Part shown: positions 49,727 through 58,351 of the stretch, piece after piece | Numbering within the stretch: the first letter of the stretch is position 1 | Layout of the letters: every line of letters begins with the position of its first letter | From: an uncultured Veillonella sp. | GTDB taxonomy: Bacteria > Bacillota > Negativicutes > Veillonellales > Veillonellaceae | DNA length: 64,000 nucleotides | Assembly (NCBI GenBank): GCA_900538355.1 | Contig: UPXS01000012.1 | Coordinates: 4,867 to 68,866, forward strand | Direction of reading: 5' to 3' | The notes under the pieces: generated by a model | Databases searched by the model: none | Seen by the model: the letters and a program-made list of their open reading frames with translations, nothing else | What the model was told of the DNA's origin: nothing | Translations under genes and position numbers: made by a program

Positions 49727-50731
49727 TTATTCGCCTTTTTGTTTAAGTTGAAAACCACCTGGATGATTGTTGAGTTTTTCCTCAATTTCATCGATGGATT
49801 TTTTGCCTAAATTGCGAACTTTTCCTAAGTCATCAATGGTTTTGTCTAGCAAATCTGCAATTGTATTAATGCCAGCACGTTTCAAGCAGTTATACGCACG
49901 AACAGAGAGTTCCAACTCATCGATGGAAATCTTTGCTGGGCCGTCATCTACAGCTGGTTCTTCATTATCAGAACCTACTGGATCAACAACGATACCGCCT
50001 TCACCTGTGTTAACATCTACAACATCTGCAGAGTGCGCTAATTTAGTGAAGTTCCCTAAATAACCAATCATAATGGCAGCAGATTTTGCCACTGCATCAG
50101 CAGCAGTAATGGAACCATCAGTCCAAACTTCTAATGTAAGTTTGTCAAAGTCCATTTCATTGCCTACACGAACATCACTCACTTCGTATTTGGCACGAAG
50201 AATTGGAGAGAAGATAGAATCGATTGGAATACAACCGATTACATCTGTGTCTTTTTTATTCTTCGTGGAAGGAACGTAACCTTTGCCACGTTCAATCACT
50301 ACGTCCATTACGAGATGAGCTGTCTCATCCATAGTCGCAATCACAAGTTCAGGATTCAATACTTCCACTTCTGGTGGGAATTGCTCAGCTAAATCTGCAG
50401 CTGTCAATACACCATCCTTTTGGAAGTCAAAGTGAACTTCCAATGGTAGTTGTACATCTTCTTCAACTTTGATGCACAATTGCTTTAAGTTAAGGATGAT
50501 ATCCGTAACGTCTTCGCGAATACCAGGAATAGTAGAGAATTCATGAAGAACTCCATCAATTTTGATAGAGGTGATAGCTGCCCCATCCAAGGATGAAAGC
50601 AAAATTCTGCGTAAGCTATTACCGAGAGTGATACCATAGCCACGGTCTAATGGTTCACATACGAACTTACCATAGCGACCGCCTTCGGCGATGTCCACCT
50701 TCTCGATTTTAAGTTTCTTTTCTTCGCTCAT
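49727..50731 (-). CDS. rpoA: RNA polymerase alpha subunit
   Basis: Core RNA polymerase assembly subunit. The 334-residue protein has the N-terminal dimerisation domain (FVCEPLDRGYGITLGNSLRR..LLSSLDGAAI about 20-60), a linker of about 20 residues rich in Asp/Glu and Pro, and the C-terminal domain (about 250-320; ELELSVRAYNCLKRAGINTIADLL and VRNLGKKSIDEIEEKL) that binds UP elements. The ATG at 50731 has GGAGG nine bases upstream; the ATG at 50740 touches it. rpsD, which often precedes it in other genomes, is absent. Confidence 0.97.
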   Translation of the reverse strand: MSEEKKLKIEKVDIAEGGRYGKFVCEPLDRGYGITLGNSLRRILLSSLDGAAITSIKIDGVLHEFSTIPGIREDVTDIILNLKQLCIKVEEDVQLPLEVHFDFQKDGVLTAADLAEQFPPEVEVLNPELVIATMDETAHLVMDVVIERGKGYVPSTKNKKDTDVIGCIPIDSIFSPILRAKYEVSDVRVGNEMDFDKLTLEVWTDGSITAADAVAKSAAIMIGYLGNFTKLAHSADVVDVNTGEGGIVVDPVGSDNEEPAVDDGPAKISIDELELSVRAYNCLKRAGINTIADLLDKTIDDLGKVRNLGKKSIDEIEEKLNNHPGGFQLKQKGE

Positions 50732-50802
50732 CAGGAACATCCTCCTATACAACACACGTTCATAGTTTAATTATAGCACCGTATCAAATCGGCCGCTATT
50801 AA

Positions 50803-51192
50803 TTATACACGACGGCGTTTTGGAGGGCGACAACCATTGTGAGGAATTGGAGTTACGTCTTTAATGGAAGTAACTTCAAGACCTGCAGCTTGTAAAGCAC
50901 GGATTGCAGCTTCACGGCCGGATCCAGGACCTTTTACGAATACTTCAACAGTGCGAAGACCATGTTCCATTGCAGCTTTAGCAGCTTGTTCAGCAGCCAT
51001 TTGAGCAGCGAATGGAGTGGATTTACGAGAACCACGGAAGCCCAAGCCACCAGCGGAAGCCCAAGACAACGCATTACCGTTTGTATCTGTCAAAGTTACG
51101 ATAGTGTTATTGAATGTAGAACGAATATGAGCCGCACCGGATTCAATATGTTTCTTTTCTTTTCTTTTAGTTCTAACAACTTTTTTAGCCAC
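50803..51192 (-). CDS. rpsK: Ribosomal protein S11
   Basis: 30S platform protein next to the P and E sites. The 129-residue protein has HIRSTFNNTIVTLTDTNGNALSWASAGG (about 20-47, family hallmark), GFRGSRKSTPFAAQ and the C-terminal DVTPIPHNGCRPPKRRRV. The start is GTG with AAGGAGGGATAAAGC upstream. It is followed directly by rpoA, 71 bp later, with no rpsD between. Confidence 0.98.
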   Translation of the reverse strand: MAKKVVRTKRKEKKHIESGAAHIRSTFNNTIVTLTDTNGNALSWASAGGLGFRGSRKSTPFAAQMAAEQAAKAAMEHGLRTVEVFVKGPGSGREAAIRALQAAGLEVTSIKDVTPIPHNGCRPPKRRRV

Positions 51193-51211
51193 GCTTTATC
51201 CCTCCTTTATC

Positions 51212-51580
51212 TTATTTCTTTTTACCAGCAATTGCTTTTCTAGGACCTTTGCGAGTACGTGCATTCGTTTTAGTACGTTGACCACGAAGTGGTAAACCCA
51301 TACGATGACGTTTGCCTCGATAGGAGTTGATTTCAATTAAGCGTTTAATGTTAAGAGCTTCTTCACGACGAAGGTCACCTTCAACTTTGTAATCAGCATC
51401 TAACAATTCACGGATTTTCGCTACTTCATCTTCAGAAAGATCACGAACACGTGTGTCAGGATTGATGCCAGTTTTAGCAATGATTTCAGATGCTAAAGTT
51501 GGACCAATACCATAAATATAAGTTAAACCAATTTCCACTCGTTTATCACGAGGTAAATCTACACCGGCGATACGTGCCAT
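51212..51580 (-). CDS. rpsM: Ribosomal protein S13
   Basis: 30S head protein bridging to the 50S subunit. The 122-residue protein has ARIAGVDLPRDKRVEIGLTYIYGIG (about 2-26), the helix-two-turn-helix and the C-terminal GLPLRGQRTKTNARTRKGPRK. The ATG follows the GGAGG in CACCTCC. It follows rpmJ by 23 bp in the alpha operon. Confidence 0.98.
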   Translation of the reverse strand: MARIAGVDLPRDKRVEIGLTYIYGIGPTLASEIIAKTGINPDTRVRDLSEDEVAKIRELLDADYKVEGDLRREEALNIKRLIEINSYRGKRHRMGLPLRGQRTKTNARTRKGPRKAIAGKKK

Positions 51581-51603
51581 CTAATCATCCACCTCCTATC
51601 AGA

Positions 51604-51717
51604 TTATCCTTGTTTTTGTTTATGTTTTGGATTTTCGCAAATAACCATTACACGGCCTTTGCGTTTAATGATTTTACATTTTTCGCATATCTTTTTAACT
51701 GATGGTTGAACCTTCAT
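51604..51717 (-). CDS. rpmJ: Ribosomal protein L36
   Basis: The smallest 50S protein: 37 residues starting MKVQPSVKKICEKCKIIKRKG. Three cysteines (ICEKC and VICENP) and one histidine (PKHKQ) form the zinc-binding ribbon, so this is the zinc-dependent (C+) form. The ATG at 51717 has GGAGG upstream. It lies between infA and rpsM, the usual place. Confidence 0.97.
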   Translation of the reverse strand: MKVQPSVKKICEKCKIIKRKGRVMVICENPKHKQKQG

Positions 51718-51743
51718 TAGTACCTCCTTTGTGGACCCTATGC

Positions 51744-51962
51744 TTATTTGAAGCGATAGGTGATGCGACCACGATTTAAGTCATACGGTGTCAGTTCCAT
51801 AGTAACTTTATCACCAGGAAGAATACGGATAAAATTCATACGCATTTTACCTGACACATGAGCCAATACGATATGACCATTTTCCAATTCAACTTGGAAC
51901 ATGGCATTCGGTAAAGCCTCAACTACCGTACCTTCCACCTCAATAACGTCTTCTTTTGACAT
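51744..51962 (-). CDS. infA: Translation initiation factor IF-1
   Basis: A 72-residue OB-fold protein that fills the A site of the 30S subunit during initiation. Family stretches include SKEDVIEVEGTVVEALPNAMFQVELENGH and GKMRMNFIRILPGDKVTMELTPYDL. The ATG has GGAGGAAAAGAT upstream. It lies between map and rpmJ. The small KOW-domain protein that sits in this position in B. subtilis is absent. Confidence 0.98.
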   Translation of the reverse strand: MSKEDVIEVEGTVVEALPNAMFQVELENGHIVLAHVSGKMRMNFIRILPGDKVTMELTPYDLNRGRITYRFK

Positions 51963-51985
51963 ATCTTTTCCTCCGGTTACCTGTT

Positions 51986-52756
51986 TTATTTAATTAACCG
52001 CGGTTCATCACGCATGGTTAATATTTCAGGGCCGTTTTCTGTAACAACCACTGTATGTTCGAAATGAGCAGCAGGTTTACCATCTACGGTAACTGCTGTC
52101 CAGTCATCCCCTAATACATGAACACGATAACTACCCATTGTAATCATCGGTTCAATACACAATACCATACCTGGTTTCATTAAAGGTCCTTGATCAGGAC
52201 TACCATAGTTTGGTATTTGCGGATCTTCATGCATTTCGCGGCCTAAACCATGACCTACGAAGTCGCGAACGACGCCGTAACCATGTTTCTCACAATACGT
52301 TTGAACAGCGTGACCGATAGCACCGATACGGTTGCCAACTTTCACTTGTTCAATTCCCTTGAACAGACTTTCTTCTGTAACTTTTAACAATTTCATCACA
52401 TCTGGTTTGACGTGACCGATAGGAATCGTCACAGCCGAATCGCCGTGATATCCATCAATAGATGATACAAGATCAATACTGAGGACATCACCGTTTTTAA
52501 GCTTACGCTTAGCGCTCGGAATACCATGAACAACTTCATCATTGATAGAAGCACAGATTGTAGCAGGGAATCCATAGTACCCTTTACAACTTGGTATACC
52601 ACCGTGGCTGCGAATATATTCTTCGGCAATTGTATCTAACTCAAGCGTCGTGATGCCAGGTTTAGCCTTTTCTACTAACAAGGACAACGTGTCTGCTGTA
52701 AGCTTACTTGCCTTGCGGATACATTCAATTTCATGGGGCGATTTCAAAATAATCAT
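51986..52756 (-). CDS. map: Methionine aminopeptidase, type I
   Basis: Removes the initiator methionine from nascent proteins. The 256-residue protein has the two-metal site: His in GIPSCKGYYGFPATICASINDEVVHGIP (near residue 75), Asp pair in VLSIDLVSSIDGYHGDSAVT, His in HGLGREMHEDP and Glu in LCIEPMIT and HFEHTVVVTENGPE. No N-terminal zinc-finger extension is present. The ATG has GGAG upstream and it overlaps nothing, 3 bp after the adk stop. Confidence 0.97.
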   Translation of the reverse strand: MIILKSPHEIECIRKASKLTADTLSLLVEKAKPGITTLELDTIAEEYIRSHGGIPSCKGYYGFPATICASINDEVVHGIPSAKRKLKNGDVLSIDLVSSIDGYHGDSAVTIPIGHVKPDVMKLLKVTEESLFKGIEQVKVGNRIGAIGHAVQTYCEKHGYGVVRDFVGHGLGREMHEDPQIPNYGSPDQGPLMKPGMVLCIEPMITMGSYRVHVLGDDWTAVTVDGKPAAHFEHTVVVTENGPEILTMRDEPRLIK

Positions 52757-52759
52757 GGA

Positions 52760-53323
52760 TTATTTCTCCAAAGCCTTAATGATGTCAGCAAATACTGCGT
52801 CTACATCTTGTAAACCATTAATTTCTTCATATAAGCCGCTGTTGCGGTAGTAATCAATTAAAGGTTTAGTAGATTCTTCGTACACAGCTAGACGTTTCTG
52901 TACTGTTTCAGGGTTATCATCAGCACGATTTTCTAGAACAGCTCGTTCGCTAATACGTTTAACTAATTCCTCGGAAGGAACATTTAAGTTAAGTACAGCG
53001 TCCAAAGAAATTCCTAATTCTTTAAGGATTGCATCCAAGGACACAGCTTGCGCTGTTGTTCTTGGGAATCCATCAAGAATAAATCCAGATTTGCAGTCAT
53101 CTTTCACCAAGCGATCACGTACGATACCAACAGTTACACTGTCAGGTACCAATTGACCAGCATCGATGTATTTCTTAGCCTCAACTCCAAGAGGTGTTTC
53201 GTTCTTAATCGCAGCGCGGAACATATCACCTGTTGAAATTTGGGGAATACCGTATTTTTCAATAAGTCGAGCTGCCTGAGTGCCTTTACCAGCACCAGGA
53301 GGTCCCATTAATAGAATATACAT
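52760..53323 (-). CDS. adk: Adenylate kinase
   Basis: Interconverts ADP with ATP and AMP. At 187 residues it is the short-lid form without the zinc-binding four-cysteine LID. The P-loop GPPGAGKGTQA (about 7-17), the AMP-binding ISTGDMFRAAI and the LDGFPRTTAQA stretch (about 82-92) are clear; the LID region (about 115-145) is reduced. The ATG follows GGAGGGAAACAAT. It sits between secY and map. Confidence 0.97.
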   Translation of the reverse strand: MYILLMGPPGAGKGTQAARLIEKYGIPQISTGDMFRAAIKNETPLGVEAKKYIDAGQLVPDSVTVGIVRDRLVKDDCKSGFILDGFPRTTAQAVSLDAILKELGISLDAVLNLNVPSEELVKRISERAVLENRADDNPETVQKRLAVYEESTKPLIDYYRNSGLYEEINGLQDVDAVFADIIKALEK

Positions 53324-53335
53324 ATTGTTTCCCTC

Positions 53336-54598
53336 CTATTTCACAAAGCCTTTATAGTGGCGTGTTACCATGAGCGACTCAATTTGTTGCATTGTATCAA
53401 GTGCTACACCTACAACGATAAGGAGAGCCGTACCACCAAAGTATACGCCTTGGACGCCGGTAATACTACCGAGGAAATTCGGTATAATAGCAACGACAGC
53501 TAAGAATACAGCGCCAGCCAAAGTGATCTTGGTCATCACGTTATCCACATAATCAGCAGTTGGTTTACCCGCACGAATACCTGGGATAAAACCACCGTAT
53601 TTTTTCATATTATCTGCCATATCTGTAATGTTGATAGAGATTGCAGTATAGAAATACGTAAAGATAAAAATCAATAATGCATACAATGCCGTTTGTAACG
53701 GCGTACCCCATGTAAATAGATCTGCAATTTTATGAACATATTCATTGTCAATAAATTGCGCAATTGTCACAGGGAACATCAACACAGATGACGCAAAGAT
53801 AATTGGGATTACACCTGCCTGATTGACTTTCAACGGCAAGAATGTAGAGTGACCACCGTACATTTTACGACCTACTACGCGTTTAGCATATTGAATCGGA
53901 ATACGACGTTGGCCTTGTGTAACTGCAACTACGACAGCAATCATCGCAAGAGCAATTACAGCAAATAAGAATGCTTGGAACATATTGATTGTTCCGTTTT
54001 GGATATATTGATAAATAGTTTCTAAACCATCTGGTAATCGAGCTACGATACCAGCAAAGATGATCAAGGAAATACCATTACCTATACCATATGCTGTGAT
54101 TTGTTCACCAATCCACATCAACAAGCATGTGCCTGCTGTTAGGATGATGGCCACAACGAATACACTAAGGAAATCATTATTTACCAAAGCGTTGTTTGCT
54201 CTAAGAGCAAATGCCATGCCTGCGGCTTGTACAAAGCCGAGGACTACGGTGCCATAACGAGTTACCTTCGCTATTTTCTTACGCCCGTCTTCACCATCTT
54301 TACTCCATGCTTCAAACTGAGGAACTACAGACTGAAGCAGTTGCATGATGATGGAAGCATTGATGTAAGGTGTAATACTCATTGCAAAGATAGAGAACTT
54401 ACTAAGCGCACCACCAGCAAACAAGTCTAATAGACCGAATAGGTTACCGGATGTAAACAAGGATTCGATAACAGACGCATCAACGCCTGGAACAGGAATG
54501 TGGATACCAGCTCTAAAGATGGCAAACATCATTAATGTGTAAAGAATCTTATTACGTAATTCGGTAATCTTAAAGATGTTCGAGAGGCTATCTAGCAC
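53336..54598 (-). CDS. secY: Protein translocase subunit SecY
   Basis: Channel-forming subunit of the Sec translocon. The 420-residue protein has ten membrane spans and typical features IPVPGVD near residue 36, FAGGALSKFSIFAMSITPYINASIIMQLL (about 60-88) and QGQRRIPIQYAKR (about 225-237). The start is GTG one base after the rplO stop, with AGAGGTG upstream. It lies between rplO and adk. SecE, SecG and SecA are encoded elsewhere. Confidence 0.97.
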   Translation of the reverse strand: MLDSLSNIFKITELRNKILYTLMMFAIFRAGIHIPVPGVDASVIESLFTSGNLFGLLDLFAGGALSKFSIFAMSITPYINASIIMQLLQSVVPQFEAWSKDGEDGRKKIAKVTRYGTVVLGFVQAAGMAFALRANNALVNNDFLSVFVVAIILTAGTCLLMWIGEQITAYGIGNGISLIIFAGIVARLPDGLETIYQYIQNGTINMFQAFLFAVIALAMIAVVVAVTQGQRRIPIQYAKRVVGRKMYGGHSTFLPLKVNQAGVIPIIFASSVLMFPVTIAQFIDNEYVHKIADLFTWGTPLQTALYALLIFIFTYFYTAISINITDMADNMKKYGGFIPGIRAGKPTADYVDNVMTKITLAGAVFLAVVAIIPNFLGSITGVQGVYFGGTALLIVVGVALDTMQQIESLMVTRHYKGFVK

Positions 54599-54599
54599 C

Positions 54600-55043
54600 C
54601 TAGATCACCTCTACTTTTCCGCCTGCTGCTGTAATTTTTTCTTCAGCAGATTTAGTGAAGCCATTAGCGATAACTGTTAAGTTTTTAGTTTCCAATGTAC
54701 CGTTACCTAAAATACGAATGCCATCGCGTACATTTTTCAAAATGCCAGCTTCAATAAGAGCTACTGGATCAACTGTTGCACCGTCTTCAAAACGGTTCAA
54801 TTGTTCTACGTTAACTTCAGCATATTGTTTAGCAAAAACGTTGTTGAAACCACGTTTTGGTAAACGACGATAAAGAGGCATTTGGCCGCCTTCAAAACCG
54901 GAGCGAACGCCACCGCCAGAACGGGAGTTTTGACCTTTTTGACCACGACCAGATGTTTTACCCAAGCCAGAACCTAAACCACGGCCTACACGAGTACGAG
55001 CTTTTTTGGAACCAGCAGCTGGTTGTAATTCATGAAGTTTCAT
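54600..55043 (-). CDS. rplO: Ribosomal protein L15
   Basis: 50S protein in the core. The 147-residue protein starts MKLHELQPAAGSKKARTRVGRG and continues with the glycine-rich GLGSGLGKTSGRGQKGQNSRSGGGVRSGFEGGQMPLYRRLPKRGF (about 24-68, only partly quoted here by its pattern of GKT and RGQKG). The ATG follows AAGGAGGTGCACTGA. It follows rpmD and overlaps closely with secY. Confidence 0.98.
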   Translation of the reverse strand: MKLHELQPAAGSKKARTRVGRGLGSGLGKTSGRGQKGQNSRSGGGVRSGFEGGQMPLYRRLPKRGFNNVFAKQYAEVNVEQLNRFEDGATVDPVALIEAGILKNVRDGIRILGNGTLETKNLTVIANGFTKSAEEKITAAGGKVEVI

Positions 55044-55065
55044 TCAGTGCACCTCCTTATCAGTA

Positions 55066-55245
55066 TTAAACTTCTTCAACTTTTACTAAATGTCTAACTT
55101 TGTGAAGCATACCTTCGATTTGAGGTGTTACTTCTTTTACAACTTGAGAATTAGTTTTTTTCAAGCCCAAAGCTTTAACTGTCGCGCGTTGATCTTCAGG
55201 ACGACCGATTAAGCTTCTTGTTAATGTTACTTTAACTTGTGCCAT
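55066..55245 (-). CDS. rpmD: Ribosomal protein L30
   Basis: A 59-residue 50S protein beginning MAQVKVTLTRSLIGRPEDQR and ending in a HKVRHLVKVEEV-like tail. The family signature is the RSLIGRP with a following KALGLKK loop. It lies between rpsE and rplO. The ATG at 55245 follows AAGGAGACAAGAA. Confidence 0.97.
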   Translation of the reverse strand: MAQVKVTLTRSLIGRPEDQRATVKALGLKKTNSQVVKEVTPQIEGMLHKVRHLVKVEEV

Positions 55246-55259
55246 TTCTTGTCTCCTTA

Positions 55260-55763
55260 TTACGCGTTATAAATTTCTTCAACGGTTTTACCACGAAGTT
55301 CAGCAACTTCGCTAGCGCGTTTCAATTCTTTCAAACCTTCGATTGTAGCGCGAACCATATTGTTAGGGTTAGAAGAGCCCAAAGATTTAGTCAAGATGTT
55401 ACGAACACCTACTAATTCCAATACGGCACGAACAGGGCCACCAGCGATAACGCCAGTACCTTCAGCAGCTGGTTTCAAGAATACGCGGCCTGCGCCGAAT
55501 ACGCCTGTTACGCTGTGAGGGATTGTACCATTTTTAATTGCTACGTTTACAATATTTTTCTTAGCATCATCGATACCTTTGCGAATTGCTTCTGGTACTT
55601 CCGCTGCTTTACCTAAGCCAACGCCTACATAACCGTTGCCATCACCAACAACTACAAGAGCGCTGAAGGAAAAACGACGACCGCCTTTAACTACTTTGGC
55701 TACGCGGTTGATGAATACTACTCTTTCTTTAAGATCAAGACTGGTGTAGTCAATTCTCGCCAT
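55260..55763 (-). CDS. rpsE: Ribosomal protein S5
   Basis: 30S protein affecting decoding accuracy and initiation. The 167-residue protein has the N-terminal double-stranded-RNA-binding fold (LKERVVFINRVAKVVKGGRRFSFSALVVVGDGNG, about 11-44) and the C-terminal domain with PHSVTGVFGAGRVFLKPA (about 80-97) and VRNILTKSLGSSNPNNMVRAT. It lies 14 bp before rpmD in the spc operon. Confidence 0.98.
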   Translation of the reverse strand: MARIDYTSLDLKERVVFINRVAKVVKGGRRFSFSALVVVGDGNGYVGVGLGKAAEVPEAIRKGIDDAKKNIVNVAIKNGTIPHSVTGVFGAGRVFLKPAAEGTGVIAGGPVRAVLELVGVRNILTKSLGSSNPNNMVRATIEGLKELKRASEVAELRGKTVEEIYNA

Positions 55764-55781
55764 GTCTATAGTTCCTCCTTC

Positions 55782-56144
55782 TTAGAATTTTAAGCCTGCT
55801 TCACGAGCACCTTCTGCAAGGGCTGCTACGCGGCCGTGGTAAATGTAACCACCACGGTCAAACACTACAGTGTCAATGCCTTTAGCGATAGCTTTTTTAG
55901 CAACTGCTTCACCAACAGCTTTAGCAGCAGCTACGTTACCACCATAGGATAAGTTCAAATCTTTATCTAAAGAGCTAGCAGCAACCAAAGTTGTACCTGC
56001 TACGTCATCGATTACTTGTGCGTAAATGTTGCTCAAAGAACGGTAAACGTTCAAACGTGGGCAAGTTGCCGTACCAGAGATGTGACGGCGAATACGAAGA
56101 TGACGTTTTGCTCGAGCGATATTTCTACTAGATTTACGAGGCAA
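55782..56144 (-). CDS. rplR: Ribosomal protein L18 (TTG start)
   Basis: 5S rRNA-binding 50S protein of 120 residues, beginning at the residues LPRKSSRNIARAKRHLRIRRHI. The start is read as TTG at 56144 because AAAGGAG lies eight bases upstream of it. An ATG 18 bases earlier (56162) would place that site inside the coding sequence and adds an MKGVNI not typical of the family. Family segments include TATCPRLNVYRSLSNIYAQVIDD and the C-terminal GGYIYHGRVAALAEGAREAGLKF. Confidence 0.93.
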   Translation of the reverse strand: MPRKSSRNIARAKRHLRIRRHISGTATCPRLNVYRSLSNIYAQVIDDVAGTTLVAASSLDKDLNLSYGGNVAAAKAVGEAVAKKAIAKGIDTVVFDRGGYIYHGRVAALAEGAREAGLKF

Positions 56145-56179
56145 GATATTCACTCCTTTCATTCATATAGATGATATTA

Positions 56180-56725
56180 CTATTTACCTTTTGCACCAGC
56201 TTTACCAGCTTTGCGACGAACAACTTCGCCTTCATAGCGGATACCTTTACCTTTGTAAGGTTCAGGTTTTCTCCATTTACGGATATCAGCTGCTACTGCG
56301 CCTACAACTTCTTTGTCTGCACCAGAAACAACGATTTTGTTAGGAGCTGGAACTTCAATTGTAATACCAGCTGGAGCTTCCATTTCTACTGGATGAGAGA
56401 AGCCAAGTGTAAGAACTAATTTATTGCCTTGTTTAGCCGCTCTGTAACCAACACCGTTGATTTCAAGAGTTTTTGTGAATCCTTCAGATACGCCTGTTAC
56501 CATATTAGCAACAAGAGCGCGAGTCAAACCGTGAAGGGAACGATGAGCTTTATTGTCGGAAGGACGAGCTACTGTAATTGTGTTACCTTCAACAGTGATA
56601 TTCATATCTGGATGCAAATCGCGAGATAATTCACCTTTAGGACCTTTTACGTTCATATGATGGTTATCATATGTAACAGTAACGCCTGCAGGGATCTCGA
56701 TAGGCATTCTACCGATACGTGACAT
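56180..56725 (-). CDS. rplF: Ribosomal protein L6
   Basis: 50S protein near the sarcin-ricin loop. The 181-residue protein has two repeated domains; the N-terminus SRIGRMPIEIPAGVTV and the C-terminal YKGKGIRYEGEVVRRKAGKAGAKGK are typical, with GVSEGFTKTLEINGVGYRAA (about 78-97). The ATG follows the GGAGG in CTCCTAT. It lies between rpsH and rplR. Confidence 0.98.
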   Translation of the reverse strand: MSRIGRMPIEIPAGVTVTYDNHHMNVKGPKGELSRDLHPDMNITVEGNTITVARPSDNKAHRSLHGLTRALVANMVTGVSEGFTKTLEINGVGYRAAKQGNKLVLTLGFSHPVEMEAPAGITIEVPAPNKIVVSGADKEVVGAVAADIRKWRKPEPYKGKGIRYEGEVVRRKAGKAGAKGK

Positions 56726-56749
56726 TATTTCTACCTCCTATTGCTACTA

Positions 56750-57136
56750 TTACCAAACGTATGCGATTACTTCGCCACCAAGACCTTCTTTACGAGCTTG
56801 TTTGTCACTCATAACGCCTTTGGATGTAGAAATAACTGCGATACCCAAACCACCAAGTACACGAGGAAGTTCTTCCTTTTTCGCGTAAACACGTAAACCA
56901 GGTTTGGAAATACGTTTAATTCCTGTAATAACTTTTTCGTTATTGGAACCATATTTCAAAGTTACTTTTAAAGTGTTTTCTTCTTTTTCTACGTTCTTTA
57001 CGAAACCTTCTTGTAAAAGGATGTCAAGAACAGCTGCTTTCATTCTAGATGCAGGAATGTTTACCGTTTCATGAAGTGCAGCATTTGCATTACGGATGCG
57101 CGTAAGCATATCCGCGATAGGATCGGTCATTACCAT
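56750..57136 (-). CDS. rpsH: Ribosomal protein S8
   Basis: Primary 16S-binding 30S protein, which represses the spc operon in E. coli. The 128-residue protein has MTDPIADMLTRIRNANAALHETVNIPASRMKAAVLDIL in the N-terminus (only the DPIADMLTRIRNA signature is quoted) and the C-terminal GVAVISTSKGVMSDKQARKEGLGGEVIAYVW-type end. The ATG at 57136 has AGGAGG ten bases upstream; an ATG two codons later is spaced too far. Confidence 0.97.
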   Translation of the reverse strand: MVMTDPIADMLTRIRNANAALHETVNIPASRMKAAVLDILLQEGFVKNVEKEENTLKVTLKYGSNNEKVITGIKRISKPGLRVYAKKEELPRVLGGLGIAVISTSKGVMSDKQARKEGLGGEVIAYVW

Positions 57137-57163
57137 AATCTAAAAACCTCCTCTCGTCTAATA

Positions 57164-57433
57164 TTACCAGCTGGCTTTTTTAACACCAGGAATTTGTCCT
57201 TTGTACGCCAATTCACGGAACGCAATACGGCTGATACCGAATTTGCGCATATAGCCGTGAGGACGACCAGTTAAGTTGCAACGGTTGTGTAAGCGTGTTG
57301 GGGATGCGTTTGCTGGTAATTTGGACAAGCCTTCATAATCACCTGCTGCTTTTAACGCTGCACGTTTAGCTGCATATTTTTCAACGATTTTAGCGCGTTT
57401 CTTTTCGCGTTCAATCATAGATTTTTTAGCCAT
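57164..57433 (-). CDS. rpsN: Ribosomal protein S14 (long, zinc-free form)
   Basis: 30S head protein of 89 residues. It ends NRCNLTGRPHGYMRKFGISRIAFRELAYKGQIPGVKKASW-like (the NRC and GRPHGY motifs are visible), and there is no CxxC pair: only one cysteine is present. It is therefore the long, C-minus form rather than the 61-residue zinc-binding form. It follows rplE and precedes rpsH in the spc operon. Confidence 0.97.
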   Translation of the reverse strand: MAKKSMIEREKKRAKIVEKYAAKRAALKAAGDYEGLSKLPANASPTRLHNRCNLTGRPHGYMRKFGISRIAFRELAYKGQIPGVKKASW

Positions 57434-57449
57434 CTATATGTTCCTCCTA

Positions 57450-57989
57450 TTATTTTTCAAAAGGCATACCGAATTGAGTCAACAATTCACGAGCTTCTTC
57501 ATCTGTTTTAGCAGTTGTTACTACGATGATATCCATACCAGTAACACGTTCTACTTGATCATATTCGATCTCAGGGAAGATGAGCTGTTCTTTAAGACCC
57601 AAAGCGTAGTTACCACGGCCATCAAATGCTGTTGCGCTGATACCGCGGAAGTCACGTACACGAGGTAATGCCGCATTGATCAATTTATCGAGGAATTCAT
57701 ACATGCGTTCGCCACGAAGAGTGACTTTTGTACCCAACGCCATGCCTTCACGAACTTTGAAGTTCGCAATGGATTTTTTAGCTTTTGTGATTACAGGTTT
57801 TTGACCAGAAATGATAGTCAAATCATTAACTGCTGCTTCCAATGCTTTTGCATTGCCTACTGCATCACCAACGCCGATGTTGATAACGATTTTTTCCAAT
57901 TTAGGGATTTCCATAACGTTGCCGTATTGGAATTTTTCTTGCATACTCTTTTTGATTTCAGAGTTATATTGTTCAAATAAACGAGACAT
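57450..57989 (-). CDS. rplE: Ribosomal protein L5
   Basis: 5S rRNA-binding 50S protein contacting the P-site tRNA. The 179-residue protein has YGNVMEIPKLEKIVINIGVGDAV (about 22-44), the GMALGTKVTLRGERMYEFLDKLI segment (about 88-110) and the C-terminal ARELLTQFGMPFEK. The ATG follows AAAGGAGGAGC. It lies between rplX and rpsN. Confidence 0.98.
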   Translation of the reverse strand: MSRLFEQYNSEIKKSMQEKFQYGNVMEIPKLEKIVINIGVGDAVGNAKALEAAVNDLTIISGQKPVITKAKKSIANFKVREGMALGTKVTLRGERMYEFLDKLINAALPRVRDFRGISATAFDGRGNYALGLKEQLIFPEIEYDQVERVTGMDIIVVTTAKTDEEARELLTQFGMPFEK

Positions 57990-58012
57990 TTATTTAGCTC
58001 CTCCTTTCCTGA

Positions 58013-58333
58013 TTATTTAAGTACTGTACCAGATTTAACTGTAGCGCGAACGAATTTACCGTCTTTGCCTTCAACTTTTTTGATACGAGTAGCTGTTTTA
58101 GTTTCTGGGTCAACGATCATTACGTTAGAAACATGGATACCAGCTTCTTTAGTAACGATGCCGCCTTGTGGGTTAGCTTGAGAAGGTTTTGTATGACGTT
58201 TTACAGTGTTAACGCCTTCAACAAATACGCGTTCTTTTTTAGGTTCAGTTGCAATTACTGTACCTTGCTTACCTTTATCTTTACCGGAGATAACAACAAC
58301 TGTATCGCCTTTTTTGATTTGTAGTTTAGCCAT
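58013..58333 (-). CDS. rplX: Ribosomal protein L24
   Basis: 50S assembly initiator. The 106-residue protein has a KOW motif near the N-terminus (KKGDTVVVISGKDKGKQGTVI, about 7-27) and the NTVKRHTKPSQANPQGGIV segment typical of bacterial L24. The ATG follows AAGGAGGAACGCAGCAT. It lies between rplN and rplE. Confidence 0.98.
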   Translation of the reverse strand: MAKLQIKKGDTVVVISGKDKGKQGTVIATEPKKERVFVEGVNTVKRHTKPSQANPQGGIVTKEAGIHVSNVMIVDPETKTATRIKKVEGKDGKFVRATVKSGTVLK

Positions 58334-58351
58334 ATGCTGCGTTCCTCCTTC

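Noticed and set aside
56145..56162. ATG start of L18 at 56162
   Set aside because: AAAGGAG lies downstream of it, at the right distance from the TTG at 56144; the extra residues do not fit the family.
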